Shown here: positions 16,962 to 26,782 of the stretch, piece after piece
How positions within the stretch are numbered: position 1 is the stretch's first letter
Layout: each line of letters starts with the position of its first letter
DNA from: Cytophagales bacterium
GTDB taxonomy: Bacteria > Bacteroidota > Bacteroidia > Cytophagales > Spirosomataceae
Reading direction: 5' to 3'
DNA length: 64,000 nucleotides
Assembly: GCA_013298125.1 (NCBI GenBank)
Contig: JAAFJP010000025.1
Coordinates: forward strand, 1 to 64,000
Program-made: the position numbers and the translations under genes
Notes under the pieces: generated by a model
Seen by the model: the letters and a program-made list of their open reading frames with translations, nothing else
The model's database searches: none
Told to the model about the DNA's origin: nothing

Positions 16962-18865
16962 AACTTCATCACCACCTGTGCTTTATCAAATTTCGCTATT
17001 TTTTTATAAAAATCAATCATTTCTACATAAGCCGTTGCAGGGAATTTTCCACGATTTCTGACGAATTTTCTGATGTATAATAATTTGCCGTCTTTTATCT
17101 GATTATCAGCGTAATAGCTTCCAAATTTACTCTCAAATTTAACCATTTCGGGCTTGAATTCTACGGTGATATTTTTGGGTAAAACATAGCTGACGGTATC
17201 AACCTCTGAGTACGCATTTCTGAGTTCGACTTCTTGGGTACGAGGCTTGTCGGAGGCGGGTGGAATGCTGTTTTCTACCGACATTAAGTTCGGACTCAAA
17301 AACATTCTTGTACCACTTTTTGAAGCACATTTTCTCACTGCCAAAGACATCTTGACCGTTGCCGATGGAATCCGTTTTTTCTCTTCTTGAATGCTGTAAT
17401 TATTCAATTCAAAACTTGGAATCTCTATGCGTTTGTACAATGCTTTCTTTTGGTCTTCGGGACTGAGTTGGGTTTTGATGTCAGCATAATCATCGTGTAA
17501 TGTTCCTGTGAAAATGTTAGTAGCTTCGGCGGTGGCGTTTCCATCGTCCGCAAGATTGACTTCTATTTTTCTAATTTGTTGATTATCAGAGGCTTTGTAG
17601 GCGGGAGTTCTGACTAATTTACCACCTTCGGGCGTTGCTAAAAGAGCATATCTATCACTCGTAAAATTGCCTTGATACCCAAACGGATTGTCCTGAGAGG
17701 TACATTCTAACCATAGGGTATCGTTCTTGACAGGCACGCAAAGCATGGCGTGATTGAACTGTTGTGAAGGAAAATCTGGTTGTACTTCACGTTGTCCGCT
17801 ACCCCCACGTATGGAGGCATAGTGTGATGGAATGCCAACGCTTTTCAAAAGGGCTTGGGTATAATTTGAGAGTGCTTTGCAGTCGCCGTAGCCTTTTTCT
17901 GCCACTTGTTTTGCTTCGAAAGGTTGCCAACCACCAATACCCAACTGAATACTGATATAACGAGTTTTAGCTTGGAGATATTCATAAATTTTCTTGGTTT
18001 TCTGTACAGGGTCAGTCATTCCTGCGACTAAATTCTGCACTTCTTCCTTGACGTTTTCGGGTAAAATATCTCGGTTTTTTGCTAAGAGATTATCAAAATC
18101 ACCTAACTCTTTCCAGGTTTTGGCACTGCCTTTATAGCCTTCGGTCTCGAAGTCTGAAGGGGCTGTCAAAACACCCATGCCGACTTTTACCCATTGCGGA
18201 GCGTAAGGTTCATTTTCATAAACTTTCATGCCCTTCATTGCCCATGTGTAGGTCTTGCCACCTTCCACATCTTCGACGTTTGGCTTGGTCATACCGTTGA
18301 GCAATTTGTAGCGTAATTCCATGCCAGCGGGCATTTTCACTTTAAAAAGCGAAGATTCTACGGTTACATTTTCTTCATCTTCTTGCGGAATCCAAGTAGG
18401 GTAGAAGAGCATATTTTTGTTGGTCGTTTCGTAGTTAAATTCTATCGTAAATGGAAAGATAGCATACTTAAATTCCGCATATTTGTACCGATTATCCGAG
18501 AATAAAGTCCCCTCCGAATTGGCACTTCCATCTTTAATATCATCATTTTTTAATCGCTTGACTTTCTCGCCTTTGGCATCGTACAAAACACCTTCAAAAT
18601 CATTGATTTTTTGGAGTTTGTTATAAAAAACTATTTGGTGGGCGTGGTCTAAACCTTGCTCATCCAAAATGGTGATTACGTAGTGAACTTTCTCAGTAGC
18701 TTCTCCAATGTTTTTTACGGTAAAAAAAGTCTCGCTCGTACGTATAACCGCATGAGCTTTTTCTTTTAATTCCGCAGGGATTTTATCGGCTGCCCATTGG
18801 TTTTGGGCAAAAGAGTTCGTCAGGATTGACGTTAGAAATGATAGGGTGGAAATTAATTTTTTCAT
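16958..18865 (-). CDS. DUF3857/transglutaminase-like secreted protein, 635 aa
   Basis: A signal peptide (residues 1-20) precedes a DUF3857 domain (about residues 50-210), a transglutaminase-like domain and a C-terminal DUF2569/DUF3858-like beta region. The catalytic cysteine is in EKGYGDCKALSNY (~residue 330), the histidine in SQQFNHAMLCVPV and the acidic partner in the following LWLECTSQD. The family is common in Bacteroidota, is predicted periplasmic and its substrate is unknown. A paralogue (18964-20958) lies directly upstream, separated by a palindromic repeat; the two probably arose by duplication. Confidence 0.85.
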   Translation of the reverse strand: MKKLISTLSFLTSILTNSFAQNQWAADKIPAELKEKAHAVIRTSETFFTVKNIGEATEKVHYVITILDEQGLDHAHQIVFYNKLQKINDFEGVLYDAKGEKVKRLKNDDIKDGSANSEGTLFSDNRYKYAEFKYAIFPFTIEFNYETTNKNMLFYPTWIPQEDEENVTVESSLFKVKMPAGMELRYKLLNGMTKPNVEDVEGGKTYTWAMKGMKVYENEPYAPQWVKVGMGVLTAPSDFETEGYKGSAKTWKELGDFDNLLAKNRDILPENVKEEVQNLVAGMTDPVQKTKKIYEYLQAKTRYISIQLGIGGWQPFEAKQVAEKGYGDCKALSNYTQALLKSVGIPSHYASIRGGSGQREVQPDFPSQQFNHAMLCVPVKNDTLWLECTSQDNPFGYQGNFTSDRYALLATPEGGKLVRTPAYKASDNQQIRKIEVNLADDGNATAEATNIFTGTLHDDYADIKTQLSPEDQKKALYKRIEIPSFELNNYSIQEEKKRIPSATVKMSLAVRKCASKSGTRMFLSPNLMSVENSIPPASDKPRTQEVELRNAYSEVDTVSYVLPKNITVEFKPEMVKFESKFGSYYADNQIKDGKLLYIRKFVRNRGKFPATAYVEMIDFYKKIAKFDKAQVVMKF

Positions 18866-18883
18866 TGAAAATGATTGAAAATT

Positions 18884-18945
18884 GTAGGGGCGTATCGCAT
18901 ACGCCCGTTTGGGTATGAGAAAGGGCGTATGCGATACGCCCCTAC
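18884..18945. repeat. Palindromic repeat, GTAGGGGCG family
   Basis: Two perfect 23-base inverted arms (18884-18906 and 18923-18945; starting GTAGGGGCGTATCGC) with a 16-base loop. The same family with other cores occurs at 30785-30813 and 32391-32487, all beginning GTAGRGRC. It lies between the two DUF3857 genes. Confidence 0.85.
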
Positions 18946-18963
18946 ATTATATCAACTTAAAAA

Positions 18964-20958
18964 CTACTTCTTCTTCAAAACAATCTGTTCTGCGTGTTTT
19001 TGGACGATTTGGTCATAAAATTTTCTTAGCCCTTCATATTCTTCGGCAAAATACATGGTTTTTTTCATCATGATTTTACTGGAAATAGTTATTTTACCTT
19101 CTTCTGGAGTTCCGATAAGATAGGTGAATTTTCCGCCATCGTCTGGTAAACTAACTCTTGCACTTTTGGGTATTTCTTCCACTACATAGCCTTGTGGGAT
19201 GGTGTAAGAAGCAATAAAATTCTCTTCCATTAACGCTCCAAAATCGACAGGAAATTTACGTTCAACGGAAGTAAAAGGGTTCTTTTCTTCGCCTTCTCCC
19301 AGCATTGGGCTAAAATAAATTCTATCTCCTGCCACGTTTGATTTTTCGTTGATAGTAGTCTCAAATTTTGTAACTAAGGTAGATGATAAATCCTCATTTC
19401 CTTCAATTTCTGTCTTTGTAATTTCCCAACTTGGGTGTGATTTTTTGAAGTTTTCTGTAAATTTATCTTTCCCTTCTTTTTTGATTCTCGAACGATAATT
19501 TTGACCATAATATCCTAAAAATGAGACATTTAATTCTCCTTTTACTTGACCTTCTGGGCTAATTGTCATATTTGAAATGAGTGTTTTAGCCATTTTTTCG
19601 GTTGTTTTTAGAGGAATCCAGTCGCCCGTGTTTTCGAGAATTAGTCTTCCACTTCCATTGATACATCTTACTGGCAAAACGCCCATGCGTAATAATGGGT
19701 CAGTAGCATCAATGAGCATACTCTTGTCACCTACTCGTGTGTAAGCTATCACATAATTGAATTTTTTTTCTAATACATAATTGGATAAAATACGTCCGTT
19801 TTCACGGGTACTCAACACGACTGGGTAAGATTCAAGACCTAATTCTCTGAGTAAAACTATCAGCATTAAATTTATGTCAGCACAATTCCCCGTTTTAGCT
19901 TCATGAGCTTTTTTGAGGGTTGAACTGGCAAAGAATGACTCTTGACCGTTCCAAGTCATTGCCTTAGAAACATAATCATAAGCCGCTTGAATTTTGCTGA
20001 GGGTGTCTTTGGTATTCAGTTTAATATTATTGGCAATATCTTTCAAGAAACCACCTTTTTTCAGTTGCCCTCCAAAATTTTCGTAACCACTAAGAGATGC
20101 TGAAAAATCGTTCCATGACAAAGAAAAGTTTTTGTGCATTCCATTTGACGGTGTATATGCCGCTATTTCAAATTCAATTCTTGCCGTATAATCATCAATG
20201 GTTGTCATATAGGGTTCTGTACGAATGGCAGGAATATCTTTCATTGCCCAGCGGTAACTTTTACCCATTTCTGCCTGAATGCCAACTCCCAAGGAAATAC
20301 TCTCACTTTTGATTTCACTCACAACAAAGGGTTCATAACCTTGTGAAATAATTTGGAATTTATAGAAATCAGGAATTTTGACTCGATATTCACTCCAAAC
20401 CGTTGGAATACTTTTCTGAAAATCCCAAGCCCTGATTTCAGTATCAAAATCTGAGGTAATACTATAAGAATATTCAATGATTGAGCCTTCTTTTACGTTA
20501 GGCAGCGTAATTTTTTTCTGTGAACGATAATCAGAGACTTTTTCATCGAAGATAGATTCTTTGGAGAGTTTGTCAGCAACAATTTTACCATCAACCAAAT
20601 TATAAGTCGCACCTTTTACACTTCCAATAAATTCCTTAGAACCTGATTTGGAATTTGCAGCAATAATTGCGTGGGTAGCCCATTCATAACCTGATTTTTT
20701 AAGGATTTTGATTCGGCGGTGACGCTCAAAAACCATTTGTAAGCCACTGCCACTGCTATAACGATGATAGCTTTCTGCATAATCACACAGGATGACCGCT
20801 TCCGCAGAAGTATCTTTCGGATAAACTTTCATTTGAAGATCTGCAATGTCGATTTTGCCAAATTTTATCGGAGCATCTTGGGCAGTGGTTGTGAGACACA
20901 AAATAGTAGAAAACACGCATAATAACGTGTATCTGAGGGTACTGAGGGGTAAACGCAT
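18964..20958 (-). CDS. DUF3857/transglutaminase-like secreted protein, 664 aa
   Basis: Paralogue of the 635-aa protein downstream. A signal peptide (cleavage after TTAQD, ~residue 27) is followed by DUF3857 (residues ~60-225) and a transglutaminase-like core with the catalytic cysteine in AKTGNCADINLML, the following segment YPVVLSTRENGR and the conserved acidic LIDATDP. The C-terminal beta domain follows. Predicted to act in the periplasm on an unknown protein or peptide. Both copies keep the cysteine, so both may be active. Confidence 0.85.
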   Translation of the reverse strand: MRLPLSTLRYTLLCVFSTILCLTTTAQDAPIKFGKIDIADLQMKVYPKDTSAEAVILCDYAESYHRYSSGSGLQMVFERHRRIKILKKSGYEWATHAIIAANSKSGSKEFIGSVKGATYNLVDGKIVADKLSKESIFDEKVSDYRSQKKITLPNVKEGSIIEYSYSITSDFDTEIRAWDFQKSIPTVWSEYRVKIPDFYKFQIISQGYEPFVVSEIKSESISLGVGIQAEMGKSYRWAMKDIPAIRTEPYMTTIDDYTARIEFEIAAYTPSNGMHKNFSLSWNDFSASLSGYENFGGQLKKGGFLKDIANNIKLNTKDTLSKIQAAYDYVSKAMTWNGQESFFASSTLKKAHEAKTGNCADINLMLIVLLRELGLESYPVVLSTRENGRILSNYVLEKKFNYVIAYTRVGDKSMLIDATDPLLRMGVLPVRCINGSGRLILENTGDWIPLKTTEKMAKTLISNMTISPEGQVKGELNVSFLGYYGQNYRSRIKKEGKDKFTENFKKSHPSWEITKTEIEGNEDLSSTLVTKFETTINEKSNVAGDRIYFSPMLGEGEEKNPFTSVERKFPVDFGALMEENFIASYTIPQGYVVEEIPKSARVSLPDDGGKFTYLIGTPEEGKITISSKIMMKKTMYFAEEYEGLRKFYDQIVQKHAEQIVLKKK

Positions 20959-20990
20959 TGTGTAGGAGTTTTAAGGGTTGATTAAATAAT

Positions 20991-21108
20991 GTTGGGGATT
21001 AGGGATTAGGTAATTTGGGATTAGATAACTGTTTTATATATACTCAACTGAATATCGTACAATTTCCTAATCCCAATTTACCCAATCCATAATTATCCAA
21101 TCCCTAAC
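20991..21108. repeat. Inverted repeat, GGGATTAGG family
   Basis: Tandem GGGATTAGG/TAATTTGGGATTAG units on the left are mirrored by CTAATCCCAATTTACCCAAT-like units on the right, with a 40-base centre. A second copy of the family is at 29141-29246. Confidence 0.7.
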
Positions 21109-21156
21109 ACCTCTATTTGCGAGCAAATATCGTGCAGAAATATAGTGGAATATTTT

Positions 21157-22188
21157 TTATGAAACAAAATGTCCTTTCACAACCTTCCACAAAATACCGA
21201 AAGGAATGGGTTGTATGCCTCGGCGTTGTTGTTGGATGGATATATCGGCAATAATTTTCCAGTGACGAGCCAGATCTCGGTAAGCTGCCCAGAGGGTGTT
21301 TTTAGGGTCGTAGATGTGTCCAGGTTCTGAACTTACGCCGTTCAATTCCATGATTCGGATATTTTTGCCTTCGTATAGGTCTTCGATTGACTTTACTTTC
21401 ATGTCAAACCGTCCGTAATGAAAGCCCTCGATGGGTAAGGCGATTTTGTCAAAAACTGAATCTAAGGTACTGTTTAACAGATGGTTATCGTCTAAAAATT
21501 TTGTGCCTCTACAATGATTTCCGATGGGTTCGAGGATTCTTTTTTCTCCCGCTTTGATGACTTCGTTCATGCCCATATCACCTATACGATTACGCATGGA
21601 ATCAAGCTGAAATCTGGCTCTGGTGCTTTGTTGCATCAATTGCTCAACGGTTGATTTTCCATCTCCCAAAACCGATAGAAATTCTTTACGAGTCACGGAA
21701 GTAACTTTTCCCGTTGGCGAATCTGGATAGCGATAATACAAAACGCCCAGTTCGATGTCGTAAGTGATGAACTCTTGGACGATAAAATCCTCTTGGACAT
21801 TGCCCAAATATGCTACTAAATCATAATTGCTGTACAGTTTTTCGACCTGAGTACCTCGCTCGCCCACGTTGGGTTTGCAGATGATGGGATAGACCAAATC
21901 CTCTTGGATAAGTTTATCAACGACACCTTTCAGGTCTGTTCCTTTTTCGATAAAAATGGTCTTAGGGAGATATTCAGCGGGTATTTGACGGAGAATATCC
22001 ATTTTCGATTCTCCAAAAAAACCACCATAATCTATGCAAGGGTCGGCATTGGTAAAGAAAGTCAGCGAACGTGTGCGGACAGCCTGAAAAAGCCAGTAGG
22101 GGAGGAGGGGGACGTAAAACATCCACCAAGTCCAGTATTCAAATTGGGTTAATTTGATGAACCAAAGGGGCAAGCGTAATTTATTCAT
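21157..22188 (-). CDS. ATP-grasp domain protein
   Basis: A 343-aa protein with a hydrophobic N-terminal region (WTWWMFYVPLLPYWLFQ, residues ~20-36) followed by an ATP-grasp fold: YPIICKPNVGERGTQVEKL (nucleotide-binding loop, ~residue 100), VQEFITYDIELGVLYYR, and the metal-binding RIMELNGVSSEPGH (~residue 280). It resembles D-alanine-D-alanine ligase-like ATP-grasp proteins, which join an acid to an amine with ATP, but the substrate is unknown. It stands alone, flanked by two repeat blocks. Confidence 0.8.
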   Translation of the reverse strand: MNKLRLPLWFIKLTQFEYWTWWMFYVPLLPYWLFQAVRTRSLTFFTNADPCIDYGGFFGESKMDILRQIPAEYLPKTIFIEKGTDLKGVVDKLIQEDLVYPIICKPNVGERGTQVEKLYSNYDLVAYLGNVQEDFIVQEFITYDIELGVLYYRYPDSPTGKVTSVTRKEFLSVLGDGKSTVEQLMQQSTRARFQLDSMRNRIGDMGMNEVIKAGEKRILEPIGNHCRGTKFLDDNHLLNSTLDSVFDKIALPIEGFHYGRFDMKVKSIEDLYEGKNIRIMELNGVSSEPGHIYDPKNTLWAAYRDLARHWKIIADISIQQQRRGIQPIPFGILWKVVKGHFVS

Positions 22189-22348
22189 GTGGTAAAATTA
22201 CGGAGAAAAGGGGATTTGCGGATGTCGGGGAGAGGACAGTTTTTTGAGTTTTTTTGATAATTTTCAATGGATAGGTAATGTTGAAGTTTTTTGATAATTT
22301 TCAATATCCAATGCTCAATTTTCAATGTTAAAGTGAAAAAAATATGTA

Positions 22349-22463
22349 AATGGCTGTCATTGCGAGCGAAGCGAAGCAATCTGTTGGATTGATGGAAAAG
22401 AGTTTGAAAGCCTCTGCCCATAAGCCAACAGATTGCTTCACTGCGTTCGCAATGACAGCCATT
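22349..22463. repeat. Inverted repeat, TCATTGCGAGCGAAGCG family
   Basis: Arms of about 37 bases (TGGCTGTCATTGCGAGCG... and its mirror ending CGCAATGACAGCCA), few mismatches, 41-base centre. It fills most of the 296-base gap between the ATP-grasp gene and the molybdopterin oxidoreductase gene. Repeats of this general type occur in many bacterial genomes. Confidence 0.75.
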
Positions 22464-22484
22464 TATGTTTTTTTATTTTTTAAA

Positions 22485-24650
22485 TCATCTCAAAATCCTA
22501 ACAGGCACACCCGAAAATGCAGAATTCCCCGTCAATTCATCAATCAATAAATCATCGGTCAAATCATTCAAACTCACCCCTGCATGAGCTACTGCAACGT
22601 CCAATTGTACACCTTTGCGAGCGTGTCCGAAACCGTGTGGAATACTCACTACATCTGGCATAATTTCGTCCGTGATTTCTACGGCAATTTCTACCTTTCC
22701 GACTCGTGATTCAATTTGTACTTTTTCCAGATTGACGATACCACGATTTGCCGCCGTTTCAGGGTGAATCATGAGTGTACAACGGTCTCTCCCTTTTACT
22801 AATCTTTCTGTATTGTGCATCCATGAATTGTTGCTACGGAGATGTCTTCTTCCGATTAATTGTAGGTCAAACTTAGTATTTTCTGAATCTTTCAATAATT
22901 TCTGAAAGTTTAAATTTACTCTTTCTAAATCATTCAAGAGTAGGTCTGGAATGATGTTAATTTCTTGATTATCAGTTAATAACTTTTCTTTCAAACATGG
23001 TCGCAAAGCTCCTAAATCTTCTCCGTGTGGGTTGTCTTTGAGTTTTTGGAGGGTTAATCCGTCTTTTCCGTAAGGTCCAAACTGCATTGCCATTGCTAAT
23101 TTCTCTTCGGGATTTTTAGGTGTTGGTATTTCTGCCCCTTCCTCCGAAGTTAAACGATTCTTTATCTCCTCAAAAATCTCCCAATCGTGACGTTGATTAT
23201 TGTCTTTTTCAAATAATGGCACTGAATATTTAGCGGTATTTCGGATGCCTAAATTATGAAAAGCTAAGTCGTAGTGAGCAATTTCTAAACCCGTAGTGGG
23301 AGGTAAAATAATATTGGCGTGACGGGTGGTTTCATTGATAAAAATATCCACCGAAACCATGAAGTCCAAACCTTCCAGAGCGGTGTCTAATTGTGTGCCG
23401 TTGGAGGTACTCAACACAGGATTTCCACAGACCGTAAAAAGGGCTTTGATGCCTCCTGCCAAAATATCTTCGCCCATTGCCGAGACGGGTAATTCGCCAT
23501 CAAATTCGGGTAATTTTCTGACGGCAGATTGGTAACGGTTAAAATAATTTTCGCCTTTTTTGGCACGTCCCCAAAGGTCAAAAGCGGGTTGTGAGAACAT
23601 CGCCCCACCCTCAGCATCCATGTTGCCCGTGAAGATATTGATACAATTTATCAACCACTGACACACGCCTCCGAAGGCTTGTACACTCACACCCATACGT
23701 CCATACACAACGGCACTTTTTGCGGTCAGGATGTCGTTTGCGAGGTTTTTGATGGTTTCTGACGGTATTCCTGTGATGCTTGCAACGGCTTCTGGGGTGT
23801 AGGATTTGATGGCGGATTTGAGTTGGGAAACGACCTCACCCCCGACCCCTCTCCTACTGAGAGGGGAGAGTTCGTCCGAGTGAGTAGCCCCCCTCTCAGT
23901 AGGAGAGGGGCTGGGGGTGAGGGTTAATATTTCATTCAAAATCGCCAACAACAAATACACATCCGTAGCGGGTTTGATAAAAATATGTTGGTCGGCTATT
24001 TTGGCGGTTTCGGTTTTTCTTGGGTCGATTACTACAAATTTACCGCCTCTTTTTTGAATAGCTTTCAAACGATTTGCCACATCGGGAACGGTCATCATTG
24101 AGCCGTTGGAAGCCAAAGGATTTCCTCCCATAATCAACATAAAATCAGTACGGTCAATGTCTGGAACGGGTAACAAAAGCGGATGCCCAAACATCAACGA
24201 CGACACGAAATGATGAGGTAGCTGGTCGGCTGAGGTGGCAGAAAAGCGGTTTTTTGTTCCCAAAACCCTCAAAAAGGCAGGGGCAGACAAAAGCGTGCCA
24301 GAATTATGGACAGAAGGATTGCCTTGATAAACGCCCACGGCATCTTTGCCATGTTGGGCTTGGATAGATTTTAGTTTTGAGGCTACTTCATCAAATGCCT
24401 CATTCCAAGAGATGGTTTCCCAACCTGATTCAGTTCGTCTGACGGGTTGTTTTAATCGGTTTTTGTCTAAGTAAATATCTTTGAGACCCACGGCTTTTGG
24501 ACAAATGTGTCCACGAGAAAAAGGGTCTTTTTCATCGCCTTTAATAGTCAGGATTTCGTTATCTTCATTGACCGTAATTTCTAAACCGCAGATGGCTTCG
24601 CAGAGATTACAGGCACGGTAGTGTGTACGGATATTTGTTGATGAATTCAT
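22485..24650 (-). CDS. Molybdopterin oxidoreductase (formate dehydrogenase/BisC-like)
   Basis: A 721-aa enzyme of the DMSO-reductase superfamily. The N-terminus binds a [4Fe-4S] cluster (CNLCEAICGLEIT, then RGHICPKA; C-X2-C-X3-C-Xn-C) and is followed by the molybdopterin domains and a C-terminal dinucleotide-binding domain (MIHPETAANRGI, GFGHARKGVQ). There is no twin-arginine signal, so it should be cytoplasmic. The substrate is not evident. Residues ~240-275 (LTLTPSPSPTERG to SRRGVGGEVV) are not enzyme sequence but a translated palindromic repeat inserted in frame. No maturation or partner subunit gene is adjacent. Confidence 0.85.
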   Translation of the reverse strand: MNSSTNIRTHYRACNLCEAICGLEITVNEDNEILTIKGDEKDPFSRGHICPKAVGLKDIYLDKNRLKQPVRRTESGWETISWNEAFDEVASKLKSIQAQHGKDAVGVYQGNPSVHNSGTLLSAPAFLRVLGTKNRFSATSADQLPHHFVSSLMFGHPLLLPVPDIDRTDFMLIMGGNPLASNGSMMTVPDVANRLKAIQKRGGKFVVIDPRKTETAKIADQHIFIKPATDVYLLLAILNEILTLTPSPSPTERGATHSDELSPLSRRGVGGEVVSQLKSAIKSYTPEAVASITGIPSETIKNLANDILTAKSAVVYGRMGVSVQAFGGVCQWLINCINIFTGNMDAEGGAMFSQPAFDLWGRAKKGENYFNRYQSAVRKLPEFDGELPVSAMGEDILAGGIKALFTVCGNPVLSTSNGTQLDTALEGLDFMVSVDIFINETTRHANIILPPTTGLEIAHYDLAFHNLGIRNTAKYSVPLFEKDNNQRHDWEIFEEIKNRLTSEEGAEIPTPKNPEEKLAMAMQFGPYGKDGLTLQKLKDNPHGEDLGALRPCLKEKLLTDNQEINIIPDLLLNDLERVNLNFQKLLKDSENTKFDLQLIGRRHLRSNNSWMHNTERLVKGRDRCTLMIHPETAANRGIVNLEKVQIESRVGKVEIAVEITDEIMPDVVSIPHGFGHARKGVQLDVAVAHAGVSLNDLTDDLLIDELTGNSAFSGVPVRILR
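23835..23921. repeat. Palindromic repeat inserted in frame in a coding gene
   Basis: Inverted arms beginning CTCACCCCCGACCCCTCTCC and mirrored at the right, within the oxidoreductase gene. The frame stays open through it and yields TPSPSPTERG and its mirror SPLSRRGVGGE. The same family is in the kinase gene at 57562-57598 and at 61467-61606. Confidence 0.85.
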
Positions 24651-24847
24651 ATTTTTTGATGGAATAATTCAAAATGAGCTTGAAATTACAGAAAAATATT
24701 GGGATAAGGAAATGATGAATCAGGAACGGTTTGCGGTAGCGATGATGAATCATGAACAACCAATTATTTGATTTTCAATATCCAAAATCTTATAACTTCG
24801 TGTAGATATATCTGTATTTCCAGGCGTTGTATTTGTGCGTTCTACCA

Positions 24848-25060
24848 ATGATAAAAATCCAAGAAGGAATCAATTTCAAAACCTTAGAAAAAGGCCACTC
24901 TGAATCGAGCTTAATGGTAGATAATTTATACCGAAAAAGGTTTATGAAATTGTTTTACCTCGGGGCAGGAATTGGTGCTTTCAGAAGATGGGTAGCGAAC
25001 GAATTACCGAATAGTCAGGATAATTGGGCGTATCGCTTGGTTTGGAAGGTATGGTTTTAG
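24848..25060 (+). CDS. Doubtful small ORF, 70 aa
   Basis: An ATG at 24848 opens a 70-codon frame (MIKIQEGINFKTLEKGHSES..., ending WAYRLVWKVWF) in the 578-base gap between the oxidoreductase and gpmI genes. The rest of the gap holds no recognised gene. No family, signal or clear promoter is seen. It may be the remnant of a larger gene. Confidence 0.25.
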   Translation: MIKIQEGINFKTLEKGHSESSLMVDNLYRKRFMKLFYLGAGIGAFRRWVANELPNSQDNWAYRLVWKVWF

Positions 25061-25067
25061 TATGGGG

Positions 25068-25219
25068 TTGTGTAAAAAGTCAAAAGTTCATGAGTGACCA
25101 TCGCTCGGTTAAAAGTTTTCAATAGAAATAATACCTCTAAAATAAAATTTTAACGACTATTTCGGAATGTTATTCGGCGTGAAATACTTTAAACTTTAAA
25201 CCTTACACTTTTTACACAA
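25068..25219. repeat. Inverted repeat flanking a 126-base core
   Basis: Perfect 13-bp arms TTGTGTAAAAAGT / ACTTTTTACACAA bound a core that carries further partial mirror copies (AAAGTTCA, AACTTTAAACC). It ends 10 bases from the gpmI stop, so it may also act as its terminator. Confidence 0.55.
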
Positions 25220-25228
25220 TCCCAAAAT

Positions 25229-26755
25229 CTACACTAAACTCACCCCCGTCATAATCGCAGGTTTTTCGATACCCATCAGTTCTAAAACCGTTGGGGCGAT
25301 GTCTCCTAATTTACCGTTTTTGATAGCTTTTTTATCTTTATCAATCAAAATACACGGCACCAGATTCAGACTGTGTTGTGTATTTGGCGAACCGTCATCA
25401 TTAATCATATAATCAGCATTTCCGTGGTCTGCCAGTACGATTACTGAATAACCGTGTTCGATTCCTGTGCTTACTACGACATTGAGAGACTCATCAACTG
25501 CCTCACAAGCCTTCACAACTGCCTGAAAATCACCTGTATGTCCTACCATATCGGGGTTGGCGAAGTTCAAACATACAAAATCCGCTTCCTCCGATTGAAG
25601 GGCTGGGACTAAATTATCTCTGACATCATAAACCGACATTTCTGGTTGTAAATCGTAAGTTGCTACCTTCGGAGAATTTGACAACAAACGAGTTTCGCCT
25701 TCAAAAGTTTCGTTTCGTCCACCCGAAAAGAAGAACGTTACGTGAGGGAACTTCTCAGTTTCTGCAATTCTGATTTGCTTTTTACCTGCATTCGCCAAAA
25801 CTTCGCCCAAGGTTGAGGGCAAATTACTATCATCAAAAATCACATTTACGCCCGTGAATGATTTGTTGTAATTGGTCATCGTCAGATAACGAATGTCCAA
25901 TTTTTTCATGCCATTTTCTGGGAAATCTTCTTGGGTCAATGCCTTCGTAATTTCCTGTGGTCGGTCTGTACGATAGTTGAAACAAAGCACTACATCACCC
26001 TCTTGGATTTTACCGATGGGTTCGTTGCCTTTTGTGACCACAATCGGTTTGATAAACTCATCGGTAACGCCCGCCGCATACGACTCTTGCATCAATGCCA
26101 CGATGCCTTCCGCACATACAGGTACGCCTTCGCCCTTGACCATTACGTCATACGCCTCCTCGATTCGCTCCCAACGGTTGTCTCTATCCATCGCATAATA
26201 ACGACCCGTTACGCTCGCAATTTTACCGACTGATGTTCTCAAAAACGACTGTAAATCAGTGATAAAACCCGTGCCAGATTTTGGGTCGCAGTCACGTCCG
26301 TCTGTGAAGGCGTGGATGAATACTTTGTTTAAACTATTGTCTTTCAGTACGTTACAAAGAGCCTTTAAGTGGCTGATATGTGCGTGTACGCCTCCGTCAG
26401 ACACTAAACCAATTAAGTGAACGGGTTTGTCATGCTCTTGGGCATATTTGATGGCATCCACCAAAACGGGTTCGTGACGAAGCATATCCGTTTCGATAGA
26501 TTCATTCAAACGCACCAAAGATTGCTTGACGGTACGCCCTGCCCCAAGGTTCATGTGTCCGACCTCCGAATTACCGAATTGACCTTCGGGTAGCCCCACT
26601 TCTGGACCAAAAGTTACGAGTGTACTATGGGGATAATTCTCAATTAAGGAATCATAAAAAGGCGTTTTGGCGGCAATAATCGCCGAACGGTCTTCGTAAC
26701 CTTTTTCAGCTATTCCCCAACCATCTAAAATGACTAAAATTACTTTTTTGCTCAC
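25229..26755 (-). CDS. gpmI: 2,3-bisphosphoglycerate-independent phosphoglycerate mutase
   Basis: A 508-aa GpmI that interconverts 3- and 2-phosphoglycerate in glycolysis and gluconeogenesis, using two Mn2+ ions. The metal-binding start LVILDGWG, the phosphoserine motif GNSEVGHMNLGAGR (serine ~residue 64), HAFTDGRDCDP, and the C-terminal metal motifs NFANPDMVGHTG and LADHGNADYM are all intact. Length is normal for the family. It is monocistronic or possibly last in a group with the two genes upstream. Confidence 0.97.
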   Translation of the reverse strand: MSKKVILVILDGWGIAEKGYEDRSAIIAAKTPFYDSLIENYPHSTLVTFGPEVGLPEGQFGNSEVGHMNLGAGRTVKQSLVRLNESIETDMLRHEPVLVDAIKYAQEHDKPVHLIGLVSDGGVHAHISHLKALCNVLKDNSLNKVFIHAFTDGRDCDPKSGTGFITDLQSFLRTSVGKIASVTGRYYAMDRDNRWERIEEAYDVMVKGEGVPVCAEGIVALMQESYAAGVTDEFIKPIVVTKGNEPIGKIQEGDVVLCFNYRTDRPQEITKALTQEDFPENGMKKLDIRYLTMTNYNKSFTGVNVIFDDSNLPSTLGEVLANAGKKQIRIAETEKFPHVTFFFSGGRNETFEGETRLLSNSPKVATYDLQPEMSVYDVRDNLVPALQSEEADFVCLNFANPDMVGHTGDFQAVVKACEAVDESLNVVVSTGIEHGYSVIVLADHGNADYMINDDGSPNTQHSLNLVPCILIDKDKKAIKNGKLGDIAPTVLELMGIEKPAIMTGVSLV

Positions 26756-26782
26756 GTGTTTTATTTTTTGCTTGATTTAGTT

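Noticed and set aside
22185-22421. 78-codon minus-strand ORF
   Set aside because: It translates the TCATTGCGAGCG inverted repeat.
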